NCBI GenBank assembly: GCA_029216955.1 | Contig: JANAVB010006998.1 | Location: 372,001 to 436,000, forward strand | Direction of reading: 5' to 3' | DNA from: Iris pallida | Lineage: Eukaryota > Streptophyta > Magnoliopsida > Asparagales > Iridaceae | DNA: 64,000 nt | Shown here: positions 11,147 through 22,237 of the stretch, one piece after another | Layout: the number at the start of each line of letters is the position of its first letter | Position numbering within the stretch: position 1 is the stretch's first letter | Position numbers and translations under genes: made by a program | The notes under the pieces: generated by a model | The model's database searches: none | Told to the model about the DNA's origin: nothing | What the model saw: the letters and a program-made list of their open reading frames with translations, nothing else

Positions 11147-11207
11147 CCGAAGAGTCTTTACATGGCCATGCTTCTTATTCAAAGTATTTCAATTTTATAA
11201 ATTGAAA

Positions 11208-11223
11208 ACTTTGAAGGGGGTCT
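11208..11223 (+). promoter_or_regulatory. Polypurine tract of element A
   Basis: AACTTTGAAGGGGGTCT precedes the LTR start TGTAGAAG. It closely matches the tract of element B (AACTTTCAAGGGGGCCT), which supports the boundary. Confidence 0.8.
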
Positions 11224-11255
11224 TGTAGAAGCATGGAAAAGAATAAAGAAAGGCC

Positions 11256-11822
11256 TATGCGGCTCCGACAGAGAGATCCCCATGCGGCTCAGGAGTCCAT
11301 GCGGCTCAAGGGTCCATGCGACTCGGATAGTTTAATGTGGCCCAGAAAGAAGCCACGTGGCCTTCAACGGTTCTTCTCTGTATTTCTCCTGCATTTAATG
11401 CCTTGACGGCTGCTCTGACAATGACAGCTACGACAGCTTTGACACAAAGACGTAATAATGACTGACATGATGGCGTGTCCCTAGGAAAGAGGAGAAAATC
11501 TCCTTACAGCTGGCAAAATCCAACAAATCCCGAGGCCACTCCATGCGGCTGCTGCAGTTATGCGGCCGCCCACTTCATGCGGCTGCCCATCCACATACGG
11601 TCGCCCACTTCATGCGGCAGCCCATCCACATGCGGCTGCCCATCCCCATGCGGCTGCCTATCCCCATGCGGCTGCCTATCCCCATGCGGTTGCCCACTCC
11701 ATGCGGCTGCTGCAGTTATACGGCCGTCTACTTCATGCGGCTGCCCATCCACATGCGGCTGCCCATCCTCATGCGGCTGCATGTTTCATGCGGCTGAGAA
11801 GACCACCTATATGCGGCTCTGC
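11256..11822. repeat. CATGCGGC arrays inside LTR A, 17-18 bp spacing
   Basis: One cluster starts near 11256, 11281, 11298 and 11315. A dense second cluster starts at 11542, 11560, 11577, 11594, 11611, 11629, 11647, 11665, 11683, 11700, 11717, 11734, 11752, 11770 and 11787, with a last copy near 11810. The unit CATGCGGCTGCCCATCC is nearly regular at 17-18 bp. The dense cluster ends about 330 bp upstream of the LTR TATA box once element C is removed. Frames that read across it on both strands are artefacts of the repeat. Confidence 0.9.
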
Positions 11823-12103
11823 CAGGACGGTCCAATTGAGACATGTGGCACTCTTTGCGACAATTGAGACACGTGGCAGTCTTATCTTCCCTGATCAGAT
11901 TTATTGCGATCGTCATAATTGCCCAGATCAAATCAAATCAAGCAAATTGGACACGTGACAGGCTATCACAAATCACAAATATTCATGGCAATCAACATTT
12001 ATTGCCCACAGAGATTTGATGCAATCCATATTAATTACCTAGATTTGCTACAATCAGAATTAATGGCCTAGATTAATTGATCCATAACTGCCGACTTCTC
12101 AAG

Positions 12104-12108
12104 GAGGC
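12104..12108. other. Left target-site duplication of element C (GAGGC)
   Basis: GAGGC immediately precedes the C terminus TGTAAC and matches 21723-21727 exactly. Confidence 0.9.
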
Positions 12109-14330
12109 TGTAACGCCCCAGTCCCAAAATACGTTGGACTAGGTACATAGACATGCCAGCTGTATTCATACGAAGTATACTCTAATATATGAAAGCCTCG
12201 TATAAATACATAAGCTGTAAAATGCAGTAGAACCATAACTAATCTCATCCACACAAAATAAAGGAATAAATGACATCATATAAAGATAATGAATTGTCTT
12301 GATACAATATGTTGGGCGGAGACAAATCCACTACCAACAAGTAAAGGAAAAATATATGATGTACAAAAGAATAATTTTGGCGAGTGAAGCGAAGACGATC
12401 CAAATGCAATCATCCTCGAAGAAATAGCGATGAACACGGCTAGAGCTAAAACACCTGCGAAAGATAAGAGCACACACCTGGAGAGATAACCAGGTCCTCA
12501 GAGGGACGTAATAAGACACATAATATCATGCCATATAAACTGAATAAATATTGCTCAAATAAATAAGTCAATTGAATTTATAACATGGTCCAATACGCAC
12601 CTATTGAACGAGCGTACCATCCACCCAACAAACAAGGACAGGAGATGGTAAACTAATTCACGGTGGCGTATTTTTCTATGCCATGAATCCAATATGGTAT
12701 CCGAACCCCAACAAGGTTCAATACCTTCTTATCGAAGTAGTAAGTCACACCTACAACCAAACAAGGATAAGATGCGACGAACTAATCCGCGACAAGTTAT
12801 TGTTCCAAGCCACGGTCAGATACAAGTACCCAAACCAAAAGTACTCGTACCTAACGGATAAGGTGCCTAACCGTTCTAAGTGAAATATAGTTAAGAACAA
12901 TCCTTCCTACGCATGGGCCCTGGCTAAATAGGATCGGTATAGTCCCCCTTGGGGCACTAGAGGCCCAATCAATAAGAGCATGACGTTCCGAAGAATCTCC
13001 AGTGGCCGTCAGTAATCTTGGGTAAGCTGACACGCGTCTCCGGCGGAGCTCACGGGTTACAAAAGGGAAAGTGCATTGAAGCCCATACGCTAAGAAATTG
13101 TCCTCCCCGTCCAATGCCTACTGTGTTGTATCCATAACACAAACCACTATAACCGCTAAGTCAAACTAGCATGCAATCTCTATTAGCGGTTATTCCTATC
13201 GCACGGCTTGTACGTACTGGTGGCCACCCAATCACGCACTTCCATGTTCTACATACGACACACAACTTCGTGGTACAACGTGTCAAGGCCATGAATGCAA
13301 TACACAAAGGTGGTCCCTTAAATCAAGGTTTAATGTGTAAGAAAAATAATACATAGCAGAATATAAATGAACAGGAAGTTCTAACAGGTTATGCCATGTA
13401 TCACAGTTTATTTTGCATAAAAAATAGTGAACATGCATGAAATATGAGCTAAAATAAATAAACAGAAAATGGCAAGGTGTCTTGCCTGGTAGGGCGCCTG
13501 GTGTGCTGCGATGATCACGGTGGCATGAACTGCGACTTTGGTGCAACAACTACACAAGGTGACCACGGATGGTGACATGGACAGTTCCATTGGGTCCAGA
13601 AGGGTCGAATTAGTTAGGGTAGACATAAGGTAGTATGAAATTTGGCGAGAAAATAGGAATAATGGGCTTGGTTACGGATAGAAGGATAATCAAAAGAGAT
13701 GGAATAATTAATATATATAATTTTGAGAAAACTAATTATAGTCATTTAAAACTATATTTTATTAGTGGAAAATATACTTGAAAATAGTTTATAATAGTTT
13801 TGAACCTTATCAAAATATATGCACAAAAATACGAAGAAATCGTTTTTATGGCTACAATCATAACTTACTAATATATTTATATATTTAATAACTTGGTAAA
13901 AATTAACTAAAATCCAACTAAAATTTAGGTCAAAAATATGTATAAAGAAATACCATAATATATCTATGGCCTTCTTAGTCTAGTCCTTTTTGTTTAGAAA
14001 TAGGTTTTTTTTTTAAAATACATAATATTTTAAAAGTAATAGTACTTTATGGTACAACCATATACATGTTATAATAAAATATCACCCGGTTAATACTTTA
14101 TTACTAAAATCTATCATACTAGAAAAGAAGCAAAACACTAACCCAATAAAAATATTTACTTATATTTTGGAAACTATATCTAGTAATAACTAAATACTTA
14201 AAAAGTTGCTTTTCTCAAACTATATTTGTTTAGGTAGAAATTATTTATAACCATCTTTAGTATCATAAAAATAGTATAAATGTATTTTAAGTCAACAACT
14301 TATTTTGTACATATAAAGAATAGATACTAA

Positions 14331-14384
14331 AAATAATAATAGTAACAATAATAAAAATAATAATATTAACAATAATAATAATAA

Positions 14385-14438
<54 letters not shown>
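14331..14438. repeat. ATT/AAT microsatellite in the left LTR of C
   Basis: Near-continuous AAT units with a few interruptions. The matching tract in the right LTR (19725-19826) differs in length. Confidence 0.9.
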
Positions 14439-14863
14439 GTCAGTAGTAAAAAAATAACAAAATTTTAAATAAAAACAAAAGAAGAAGAAGAAGAGGGATG
14501 CTTCGGTTAACCTGTTCTCCTTTAGAAAGGAGGAGAGAGGGAGAGACTGAGAGGGAGAGAGAGGTGCTGGGAGTTCGACGTCGGGCGGCGGCCCGGCCGA
14601 CGCGGAGAGGAGGAAGGAAGGGGGAAAGGGGATCGGGAGAAGAGGAGAAGTGAGGGGAAGAGAGTCGGGGGAGAGGCGGCGTTAGGCGGGTGACGGCGGC
14701 GGACGGTGGAGGAACGGGGAGAAGGGGGTTTGGCCACGCGGCTCGCCGGCGGACGCACGGCGGTGGAGAGAGGAAGAAGACGGGGCAGAGGCGGCTAGGG
14801 GGTTTCCGGCAGTGCTCGAAGTGCGGGCGGTCGGGAGAAGGTGAGCGACGGACGAGTGGGCGG

Positions 14864-15553
14864 TCATGAGAGGTCGGGATGCGGCGCGACGGAGAGAAGG
14901 GGGCTCCGGCGTTGCGAGAGAGGGAGAGCGGCGGGGCTGCGGGAGAGCTCGACGGCGGATGGCGGAGCGGGTGTGGAGGAAGGGGATCGGGGTTTCAGGC
15001 GCGGCGTTAGGTGGGCGACGGCAGCGGACGGAAGTAGAGGCCGGCGGAAGGAGGTCTGTTGTTTGGCGGAGAGGGGGTAAGTTGGATTTTTATTAGTTTT
15101 TCTTTTTGGGTTTTCTTTGGTCGTGGTGGCGGTGGTAATTGTGGCCGTATTATGGTCGGAAGGGTTGGACCGGTGTAGGTCGTGGTGGTTTGGTTGTCGG
15201 GCGTTGGCCGTGGTGGCTGAGGCGTTGTTTTCGGGTTCGCCGGCGTCGAACGCCGGTGATGGCGGTGGTTGTAGACAGGACGGGTCGGGTTGGCCGAGGC
15301 TTCGGGGACAGTGGCGGGGTTCGTGGTTGGTCTGGCATCGACGACGGGTGATGTTGCTGGGTTCGGGTGGCGGAGGTGGTCGTGAGGGTTGGCCGGGATT
15401 GGCGTGGTGGTGTGGGCTGGTTGTATCATCCGTATCGGTTTGTCGATACGGACACGGGATTGAATTGGGTGTCCGGTGTGTCGGATACGGGAGAGGATGA
15501 TGTAAATGTAAGAAAGTACTTGAAGGAAAAGGATGGACACGGACACGATGCAC
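14864..15553 (-). other. Pro/Arg-rich open frame in the C LTR leader (coding doubtful)
   Basis: A 229-codon frame with its ATG about 60 bp downstream of the minus-strand TATA box, starting MHRVRVHPFPSS. It is rich in Pro, Arg, Ser and Thr with no recognisable domain, and overlapping frames in the same GC-rich stretch are also open. The start codon and N-terminal region are kept in the other LTR, where the frame reaches 323 codons. The C-termini diverge through an indel, as expected if the region is not under coding selection. Confidence 0.2.
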
Positions 15554-15614
15554 TCATACTATGGTTGTGGAATTTGGAGGAATATTGTGAATAAAATATT
15601 GGAGGAGTACCTGC

Positions 15615-15623
15615 CTATTTATA
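15615..15623 (-). promoter_or_regulatory. TATA box in the left LTR of C
   Basis: Minus-strand TATAAATAG, about 60 bp before the GC-rich leader frame. It is conserved at the same place in the right LTR. Confidence 0.6.
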
Positions 15624-16339
15624 TGATGTGGGAATTCCCAATTAGATAACGACTAGGAGTAGTTTAAACCCAATTTAGATAATTCATCTATTTATTTAAA
15701 TTAATTAAATAAATCCAAATACAATTCAAAATCCAATTCCAAATACAAATCAAATTTAAATCTAATTAAATTCTTGGTTTAAAATCAATGGGATAAATCA
15801 AATTTCAAATATTTAACTATTTAAATAAATCCAAAAATTAAATCAAGATTTAAATGGCCACAATAACTTTCAAATATATTTTCCAAAAATTCTAATAATA
15901 ATAATTTTGAAAATAATAAATATTTTTAAATATCTTTTTGAATAGTAAAATATTAATATTAATAAATCTCGAAAATTTACATTTTTATTTAAAATAGACT
16001 AATAAATAATTACGAAATATATGTATGCACAAATAATACATACATGATTATGCTTTTTCTAGTATATAATAAAATATTATTTATGATTAATAACTGCTAG
16101 AAATAAAAGGCTTTTATAGCAAGAATGATAATTATATAATATTTTGAAAGTGTATAATAAAATAGAAAAAAATGTTTTTCTAAAATATGTACGCTCGCAC
16201 ATATTCGCACTCGACGAGCAACTACGAAAAATAAAATTTCATGCGCGACGTACAACACGACTATGCGACGTACAATACAAAATTTTAAATCGGTACTAAA
16301 TTTAATAATAAAAAAAAGTAGAAATTTAGGGGTTTTACA

Positions 16340-16375
16340 TCCTACCCAACTTAAAAGAATTTCGTCCTCGAAATT
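16340..16375 (-). promoter_or_regulatory. Polypurine tract region of element C
   Basis: On the minus strand AATTTCGAGGACGAAATT is followed by CTTTTAAGTTGGGTAGGA and the LTR start TGTAAAACCCC. It sets the element's orientation. Confidence 0.75.
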
Positions 16376-17221
16376 AAGAATTAGTAGGGGGGTGAAAGAA
16401 AACAAGGGAGTATCAAATGGGGATCCAACGATGATAATGTTTTCACAAAATTATGTCGTAAGAAATTGCGATCTAGATCGTAGAAAAACAATACGGTATG
16501 GTCATAGGTAATGAATGAGGGTCACGATTAAGAGAATTAAATACATTCACTTAAATTAAGCGATTAGAGGGTCTTGATAGGGCCGAGTAGTTTAGGATGA
16601 AGATATAGCAACATCGAGTGAGAATGGTCATAGCCGATGGGAAGGTTAGAGGAAGTTCTAGTACAACGCTTTCGTCCTTCTGAAATAAGTGAAGACGAAA
16701 GCAATATAGAGTTCGAAGGAGGCATTTATCGAATACGACTATGTGGTTCAAAGACGGTTAAATAATTTCAAAGGAATTGTCAAGACAGTCGTGGATGGGA
16801 CTCTAGAGGACAAGTTTAATTATGTCCCCATCCATGTAGAATAATAGGCAAAAGCGAACCAAAGTGCACTTGGTTGATCAGACTATTATACACCGGTTCT
16901 GATTAGACAACATGTTAGTGGGAGCTCTTCCAATAACATATGTCTTGAACAAGCTCGAATAAAAGATAAGCATGCAAAAAGTAGGCTACATTAGCATCAT
17001 TAGTTTAGATAGTAAAAATATAGGCACGATGGTAGATGAATAAAATCAATTATGAATAGTCCAAGAGTCATAAGGATCTAAGTCTTGTTTACTCCTATAC
17101 CATCATTCTACGATTTTATTGCCCAAGGCTTGGTTGACCAAAAGGGTTAACTTTCTCTAGTCTCTACGGTCTAGATAATACTATTTTTATTCCCTTAATG
17201 GTCAAGGGTGTGTTAAGTCGT

Positions 17222-17260
17222 GGGGTATTCTACCCAGCTTAAAGAATTAAGCTAAGGGGG
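17222..17260 (-). other. Second, decayed polypurine/LTR-start look-alike in C
   Basis: Plus-strand GGGGTATTCTACCCAGCTTA resembles the true boundary about 880 bp to the left (GGGGTTTTACATCCTACCCA). It may be a relic of an older LTR boundary. Confidence 0.4.
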
Positions 17261-19724
17261 TTTGGGACATCTAACTAGTAGGGTCAATCTCTAGCAAGCA
17301 CGAAGGGAAGATAAGAATAATGATAGGAGGAATCAAGCAAGATACAGTCGATGAATCGAACGGTAGTTCGAATATAGAATCGAGGAAAGAGGTCAAGTAT
17401 GTGGATGAGATCCTAGACTTCTAATCCTATTCGTAGGCTTGCTTGGTACGGTAAAGTAACCAAACAATTTATCTTGACCTGCATGGGCCACCACAAAAAC
17501 ATGTAACACCCCAGTCACAAAATACGTAGGACTAGGTACGTAGACGTGCCAGCTGTATTTATACAAAGTATACTCCAATATATAGAAGCCTCGTATAAAT
17601 ACATAAGCTGTAAAATGCAGTAGAACCATAACTAATCTCATCCACACAAAATAAAGGAATAAAAGACATCATATAAAGATAATAAATTATCTTGATACAA
17701 TATGTTGGGCGGAGACAAATCCACTACCAACAAGTAAAGAAAAAATACATGATGTACAAAAGAATGATTTTGGCAAGCGAAGCTAAGACGATCCAAATGC
17801 AATCATCCTCGAAGAAATAGCGATGAACACGACTAGAGCTAGAACACCTGCGAAAGACAAGAGCACACACCTGGAGAGATAACCAGGTCCTCAGAGAGAC
17901 GTAACAAGACACATAATATCATGACATATAAACTGAATAAATATTGCTCAAATAAATAAGTCAATTGAATTTATAACATGGTCCAATACGCACCTATTGA
18001 ACGAGCGTACCATCCCCCCAACCAAACAAGGACAGGAGATGGTAAACTAATTTACGGTGGCATATCTTTCCATGCCATGAATCCAATATGGTATCCGGAC
18101 CCCAACAAGGTTCAATACCTTCTCATCGAAGTAGTAAGTCACACCTACAACCAAACAAGGACAAGATGTGACGAACTAATCCACGACAAGTTATTGTTCC
18201 AAGCCACGGTCAGATACAAGTACCCAAACTAAAAGTACTCGTACCTAACGGATAAGGTGCCTAACCGTTCTAAGTGAAATCCAGTTAAGAATAATCCTTC
18301 CTACGCATGGGCCCTGGCAAAATAGGATCGGCATAGTCCCCCCTTGGGGCACTAGAGGCCCAATCAATAAGAGCATGACGTTCCGCAGAATTTCCAGTGG
18401 CCGTCAGTAATCTTGGGTAAGCTGACCCGCATCTCCGGCGGAGCTCACGGGTTACAAAAAGGAAAGTGCATCGAAGCCCATATGCTAAGGAATTGTCCTC
18501 CCCGCCCAATGGCTACTGTGTTGTATCCACAACACAAACCACTATAACCGCTAAGTCAAACTAGCATGCAATCTCTATTAGCGGTTATTCCTATCGCACG
18601 GCTTGTACGTATTGGTGACCAGCCAATCATGCACTTCCGTGTTCTACATGCGACACACAACTTCGTGGTACAATGTGTCAAGGCCATGAATGCAACACAC
18701 AAAGGTGGTCCCTTAAATTTAGGTTTAATGTGTAAGAAAAATAATACATAGCAGAATATAAATGAACAGTAAGTTCTAACAGGTTATGCCATGTATCACA
18801 GTTTATTTTGCATAAAGAAAATAATGAACATGCATGAAATATGAGCTAAAATAAATAAACAGCAAATGGCAAGGTGTCTTGCCTGGTAGGGCGCCTGGTG
18901 TGCTGCGATGATCAAGGTGGCATGAACTACGACTTCGGTACAACAACTATACAAGGTGACCCCGGATGGTGACATGGACAGTTCCATTGGGTCCAGAAGG
19001 GTCGAACTAGTTAGGGTAGACATAAGGTAGTATGAAATTTGGCGAGAAATAGGAATAATGGGCTTGGTTACGGATAGAAGGATAATCAAAAGAGATGGAA
19101 TAATTAATATATATGATTTTGAGAAAACTAATTATAGTCATTGAAAACTTTATTTTATTAGTGGAAAATATACTTGAAAATAGTTTATAATAGTTTTGAA
19201 CCTTATCAAAATATATGCACGAAAATACGGAGAAATCATTTTTATGGCTACAATCATAACTTACTCATATATTTATATATTTAATAACTTGGTAAAAATT
19301 AACTAAAATCCAACTAAAATTTAGGTCAAAAATATGTACAAAGAAATACCATAATATATCTATGGCCTTCTTAGTCTAGTCCTTTTTGTTTAGAAATAGT
19401 TTTTTTTAAATACATAATATTTTAAAAGTAATAGTACTTTATGGTACAACCATGTACATGGTATAATAAAATATCACCCGGTTAATACTTTATTACTAAA
19501 ACCTATCATAGTAGAAAAGAAGCAAAACACTAACCCAATAAAAATATTTACTTATATTTTGGAAACTATATCTAGTAATAACTAAATACTTAAAAAGTTG
19601 CTTTTCTCAAACTATATTTGTTTAGGTAGAAATTATTTATAACCATCTTTAGTATCATGAAAATAGTATAAATGTATTTTAAGTCAACAACTTATTTTGT
19701 ACATATAAAGAATAGATACTAAAA

Positions 19725-19787
19725 CTAATAATAGTAATAATAATAAAAATAATAATATTAACAATACTAATAATGAAATAATAATAA

Positions 19788-19818
<31 letters not shown>

Positions 19819-19826
19819 AATAATAA
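19725..19826. repeat. ATT/AAT microsatellite in the right LTR of C
   Basis: Homologous to 14331-14438, with a different number of units and more interruptions. Confidence 0.88.
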
Positions 19827-19964
19827 AGTCAGTAGTAAAAAAATAACAAAATTTTAAATAAAAACAAAAGAAGAAGAAGAGGGATGCTTCGGTTCACCTG
19901 TTCTCCTTTAGAAAGGAGGAGAGAGAGAGACTGAGAGGGAGAGAGAGGTGTTGGGAGTTCGGCG

Positions 19965-20936
19965 TCAGGCGGCGGCCCGGCCGGCACGGAGAGGAGGAAG
20001 GAAGGGGGAAAGGGGATCGGGAGAAGAGGAGAAGTGAAGGGAAGAGAGTCGGGGGAGAGGCGGCGTTAGGCGGGTGACGGCGGCGGACGGTGGAGGAACG
20101 GGGAGAAGGGGGTTTGGCCACGCGGCTCGCCGGCGGACGCGCGGCTGTGGAGAGAGGAAGAAGACGGGGCGGAGGCGGCTAGGGGGTTTCCGGCGGGGCT
20201 CGAAGTGCGGGCGGTCGGAAGAAGGTGAGCGGCGGACGAGTGGGCGGTCGTGAGAGGTCGGGATGCGGCGCGACGGAGAGAAGGGGTTCCGGCGTTGCGA
20301 GAGCGGGAGAGCGGCGGGGCTGCGGGAGAGCTCGACGGCGGATGGCAGAGCGGGTCTGGAGGAAAGGGATCGGGGTTTCAGGTGCGACGTTAGGTGGGCG
20401 ACGGCAGCGGACCAAAGTAGAGGCCGGCGGGCGGAGGTCTGTTCTCCGACGGAGAGGGGGTAAGTTGGATTTTTATTGGTTTTTCTTTTTGGGTTTTCTT
20501 TGGTCGTGGTGGCGGTGGTAATTGTGGCTGGATTTTGGTCGGAAGGGTTGGACCGGTGGAGGTCGTGGTGGTTTGGTTGTCGGGCGCTGGCCGTGGTGGC
20601 TGAGGCAGGGTTTTCGGGGTCGCCGGCGTCGAATGTCGGTGATGGTGGTGGTTGTAGACAGGACGGGTCGGGTTGGCCGAGGCTTCGGGGACAGTGGCGG
20701 GGTTCGTGGTTGGTCTGGCATCGGCGACGGGTGATGTTGCTGGGTTTGGGTGGCGGAGGTGGTCGTGAGGGTTGGCCGGGGTTGGCGTGGTGGTATGGGC
20801 TGGTTGTATCATCCGTATCGGTTTGTCGATACGGACACGGGAATAAATTGGGTGTCCGGTGTGTCGGATACGATAGAGGATGATATAAATGTAATAAAGT
20901 ACTTGAAGGAAAAGGATGGACACGGACACGATGCAC
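19965..20936 (-). other. Pro/Arg-rich open frame in the right LTR of C (coding doubtful)
   Basis: A 323-codon counterpart of the frame at 14864-15553, with the same start and N-terminus and a longer C-terminus rich in RRP and SPR-type segments. No domain is recognised. Base composition explains its openness, so I do not call it a gene. Confidence 0.2.
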
Positions 20937-20997
20937 TCATACTATGGTTGTAGAATTTGGAGGAATATTGGGAATAAAATATTGGAGGAGTACCTAC

Positions 20998-21006
20998 CTA
21001 TTTATA
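20998..21006 (-). promoter_or_regulatory. TATA box in the right LTR of C
   Basis: Minus-strand TATAAATAG, 62 bp before the leader frame, exactly as in the other LTR. Confidence 0.6.
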
Positions 21007-21722
21007 GGATGTGAGAATTCCCAATTAGATAACGATTAGGAGTAGTTTAAACCCAATTTAGATAATTCATCTATTTATTTAAATTAATTAAATAAATGCA
21101 AATCCAATTCAAAATCCAATTCCAAATACAAATCAAATTTAAATCTAATTAAATTCTTGGTTTAAAATCAATGGGATAAATCAAATTTCAAATATTTAAC
21201 TATTTAAATAAATTCAAAAATCAAATCAAGATTTAAATGGCCACAATAACTTCCAAATATATTTTCCAAAAATTCCAATAATAATAATTTCGAAAATAAT
21301 AAATATTTTTAAATATCTTTTTGAATAATAAAATATTAATATCAATAAATCTCGAAAATTTACATTTTTATTTAAAATAGACTAATAAATAATTACGAAA
21401 TATATGTATGCACAAATAATACATACATGATTATGCTTTTTCTAGTATACAATAAAATATTATTTATGATTAATAACTGCTAGAAAGAAAAGTCTTTATA
21501 GCAAGAATGATAATTATATAATATTTTGAAAGTGTATAATAAAATAGAAAAAATGTTTTTCTAAAATATGTACGCTCGTACATATTCGTACTCGATGAGC
21601 AACTACGAAAAATAAAATTTCGTGCGCGACGTACAACACGACTATGCGACGTACAATACAAAATTTTAAATCGGTACCAAATTTAATAATAAAAAAAATA
21701 GTATAAATTTAGAGGTTTTACA

Positions 21723-22135
21723 GAGGCAATCATTTGTAAACCCTAACGATCACACTCCCACTTCTATAAATAGCAAGGTGTCATTCCCTTGCAAGAGAGA
21801 GAGGAGGCTGGAGAATTCAGGAGACAAGAGCGGACAAAGAGAGAGAGAGAGCACTGCAGAGACATCCAGAGATCTAGGGAGTCTCCCCACACGTCCAAGA
21901 GCATTTCTTCACCAGAGCCAAGGCTGCGTCCGATCGTCCAAGGAGTAAGGCAGAGCTGCCGTCGCTTTCCCGAGCCTCTATCGTCACCCTCCAGAATCTA
22001 AAATAAACAATTGTACTTAGATTGCTGTACCTAGGTTTTCGTCCCTAGGCTTTCTTTGTACAAACGAGTTTGTATTATGTAGAAGTCCAGTCCTCCGATA
22101 TAATTGTTCTGTTCTTTTATAATCAATGGCAAACA
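21723..22135 (+). repeat. LTR of element A, right piece
   Basis: Resumes LTR A after element C with the right GAGGC duplication (21723-21727). It contains the TATA box and transcribed part and ends GGCAAACA. Joined to the left piece the LTR is about 1.3 kb. A primer-binding site follows, so this is the left LTR of a downstream copy as well as the right LTR of the upstream one. Confidence 0.82.
21764..21773 (+). promoter_or_regulatory. TATA box of LTR A
   Basis: CTATAAATAG, followed by purine-rich leader sequence. Confidence 0.7.
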
Positions 22136-22138
22136 CGA

Positions 22139-22157
22139 TGGCGACTCTGCTGGGGAC
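22139..22157 (+). promoter_or_regulatory. Primer-binding site after LTR A
   Basis: TGGCGACTCTGCTGGGGAC, three bases after the LTR end. It differs by one base from the site of element B. The priming tRNA cannot be named without a comparison. Confidence 0.8.
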
Positions 22158-22237
22158 AAACTTCTCCACGGCTGAGAAGTTGGGGTTTGGAGATTTTCTC
22201 GACGGACCTAGTGGTCATGGCCGTGGACTCAATAGCT

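Larger units (their letters stand above)
11224..12108 (+). repeat. LTR of element A, left piece
   Basis: Starts TGTAGAAGCATGG directly after the polypurine tract and runs until element C interrupts it at 12109. This piece is the upstream (U3) part and holds CATGCGGC arrays. The rest of the LTR resumes at 21723 after the GAGGC duplication. Confidence 0.83.
12109..16339 (-). repeat. Left LTR (3' LTR) of element C
   Basis: Plus-strand ends are TGTAACGCCCC and GGGGTTTTACA. Read on the minus strand there is an AT-rich upstream part, a TATA box (15615-15623), a strongly GC-rich leader (about 15560-14520), an ATT microsatellite and a long tail. The plus strand of 12600-13300 also reads as short frames, but nothing there resembles a known protein. 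Confidence 0.9.
16340..17501 (-). other. Internal region of element C, non-coding
   Basis: 1162 bp between the LTRs. It holds the polypurine region (16340-16375) and a second, decayed look-alike (17222-17260). No open frame resembles gag, protease or RT. The sequence next to the right LTR (17480-17501) does not match the TGGTATCAG-type primer site expected in this lineage. Confidence 0.8.
12109..21722 (-). mobile_element. Element C: non-coding LTR element with giant LTRs
   Basis: Two directly repeated LTRs (4231 and 4221 bp) flank 1162 bp, and the whole is bounded by perfect GAGGC duplications. The polypurine tract with its AATTTCGAGGACGAAATT palindrome lies beside the left LTR on the minus strand, so the element reads right to left. 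I see no gag or pol motif, and no primer-binding site next to the right LTR. It is a non-autonomous, LARD-like derivative, probably mobilised by a Tekay-type relative. It inserted into LTR A. The two LTRs differ at a few percent of sites by eye, so insertion is not recent. Confidence 0.88.
17502..21722 (-). repeat. Right LTR (5' LTR) of element C
   Basis: 4221 bp copy of the left LTR, with ends TGTAACACCCC and AGGTTTTACA. It repeats the same order of TATA box, GC-rich leader and ATT microsatellite. It drives the element's minus-strand transcription if active. Confidence 0.9.

Noticed and set aside
11475..11958. Cys/Gly- and Ala/His-rich open frames on both strands
   Set aside because: They are translations of the 17-18 bp CATGCGGC repeat in all frames, with no independent coding signal.
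14522..15594. Several overlapping GC-rich frames on both strands
   Set aside because: Openness follows from base composition; all frames are partly open and none shows a known domain. Only the TATA-proximal minus frame is listed, with low confidence.
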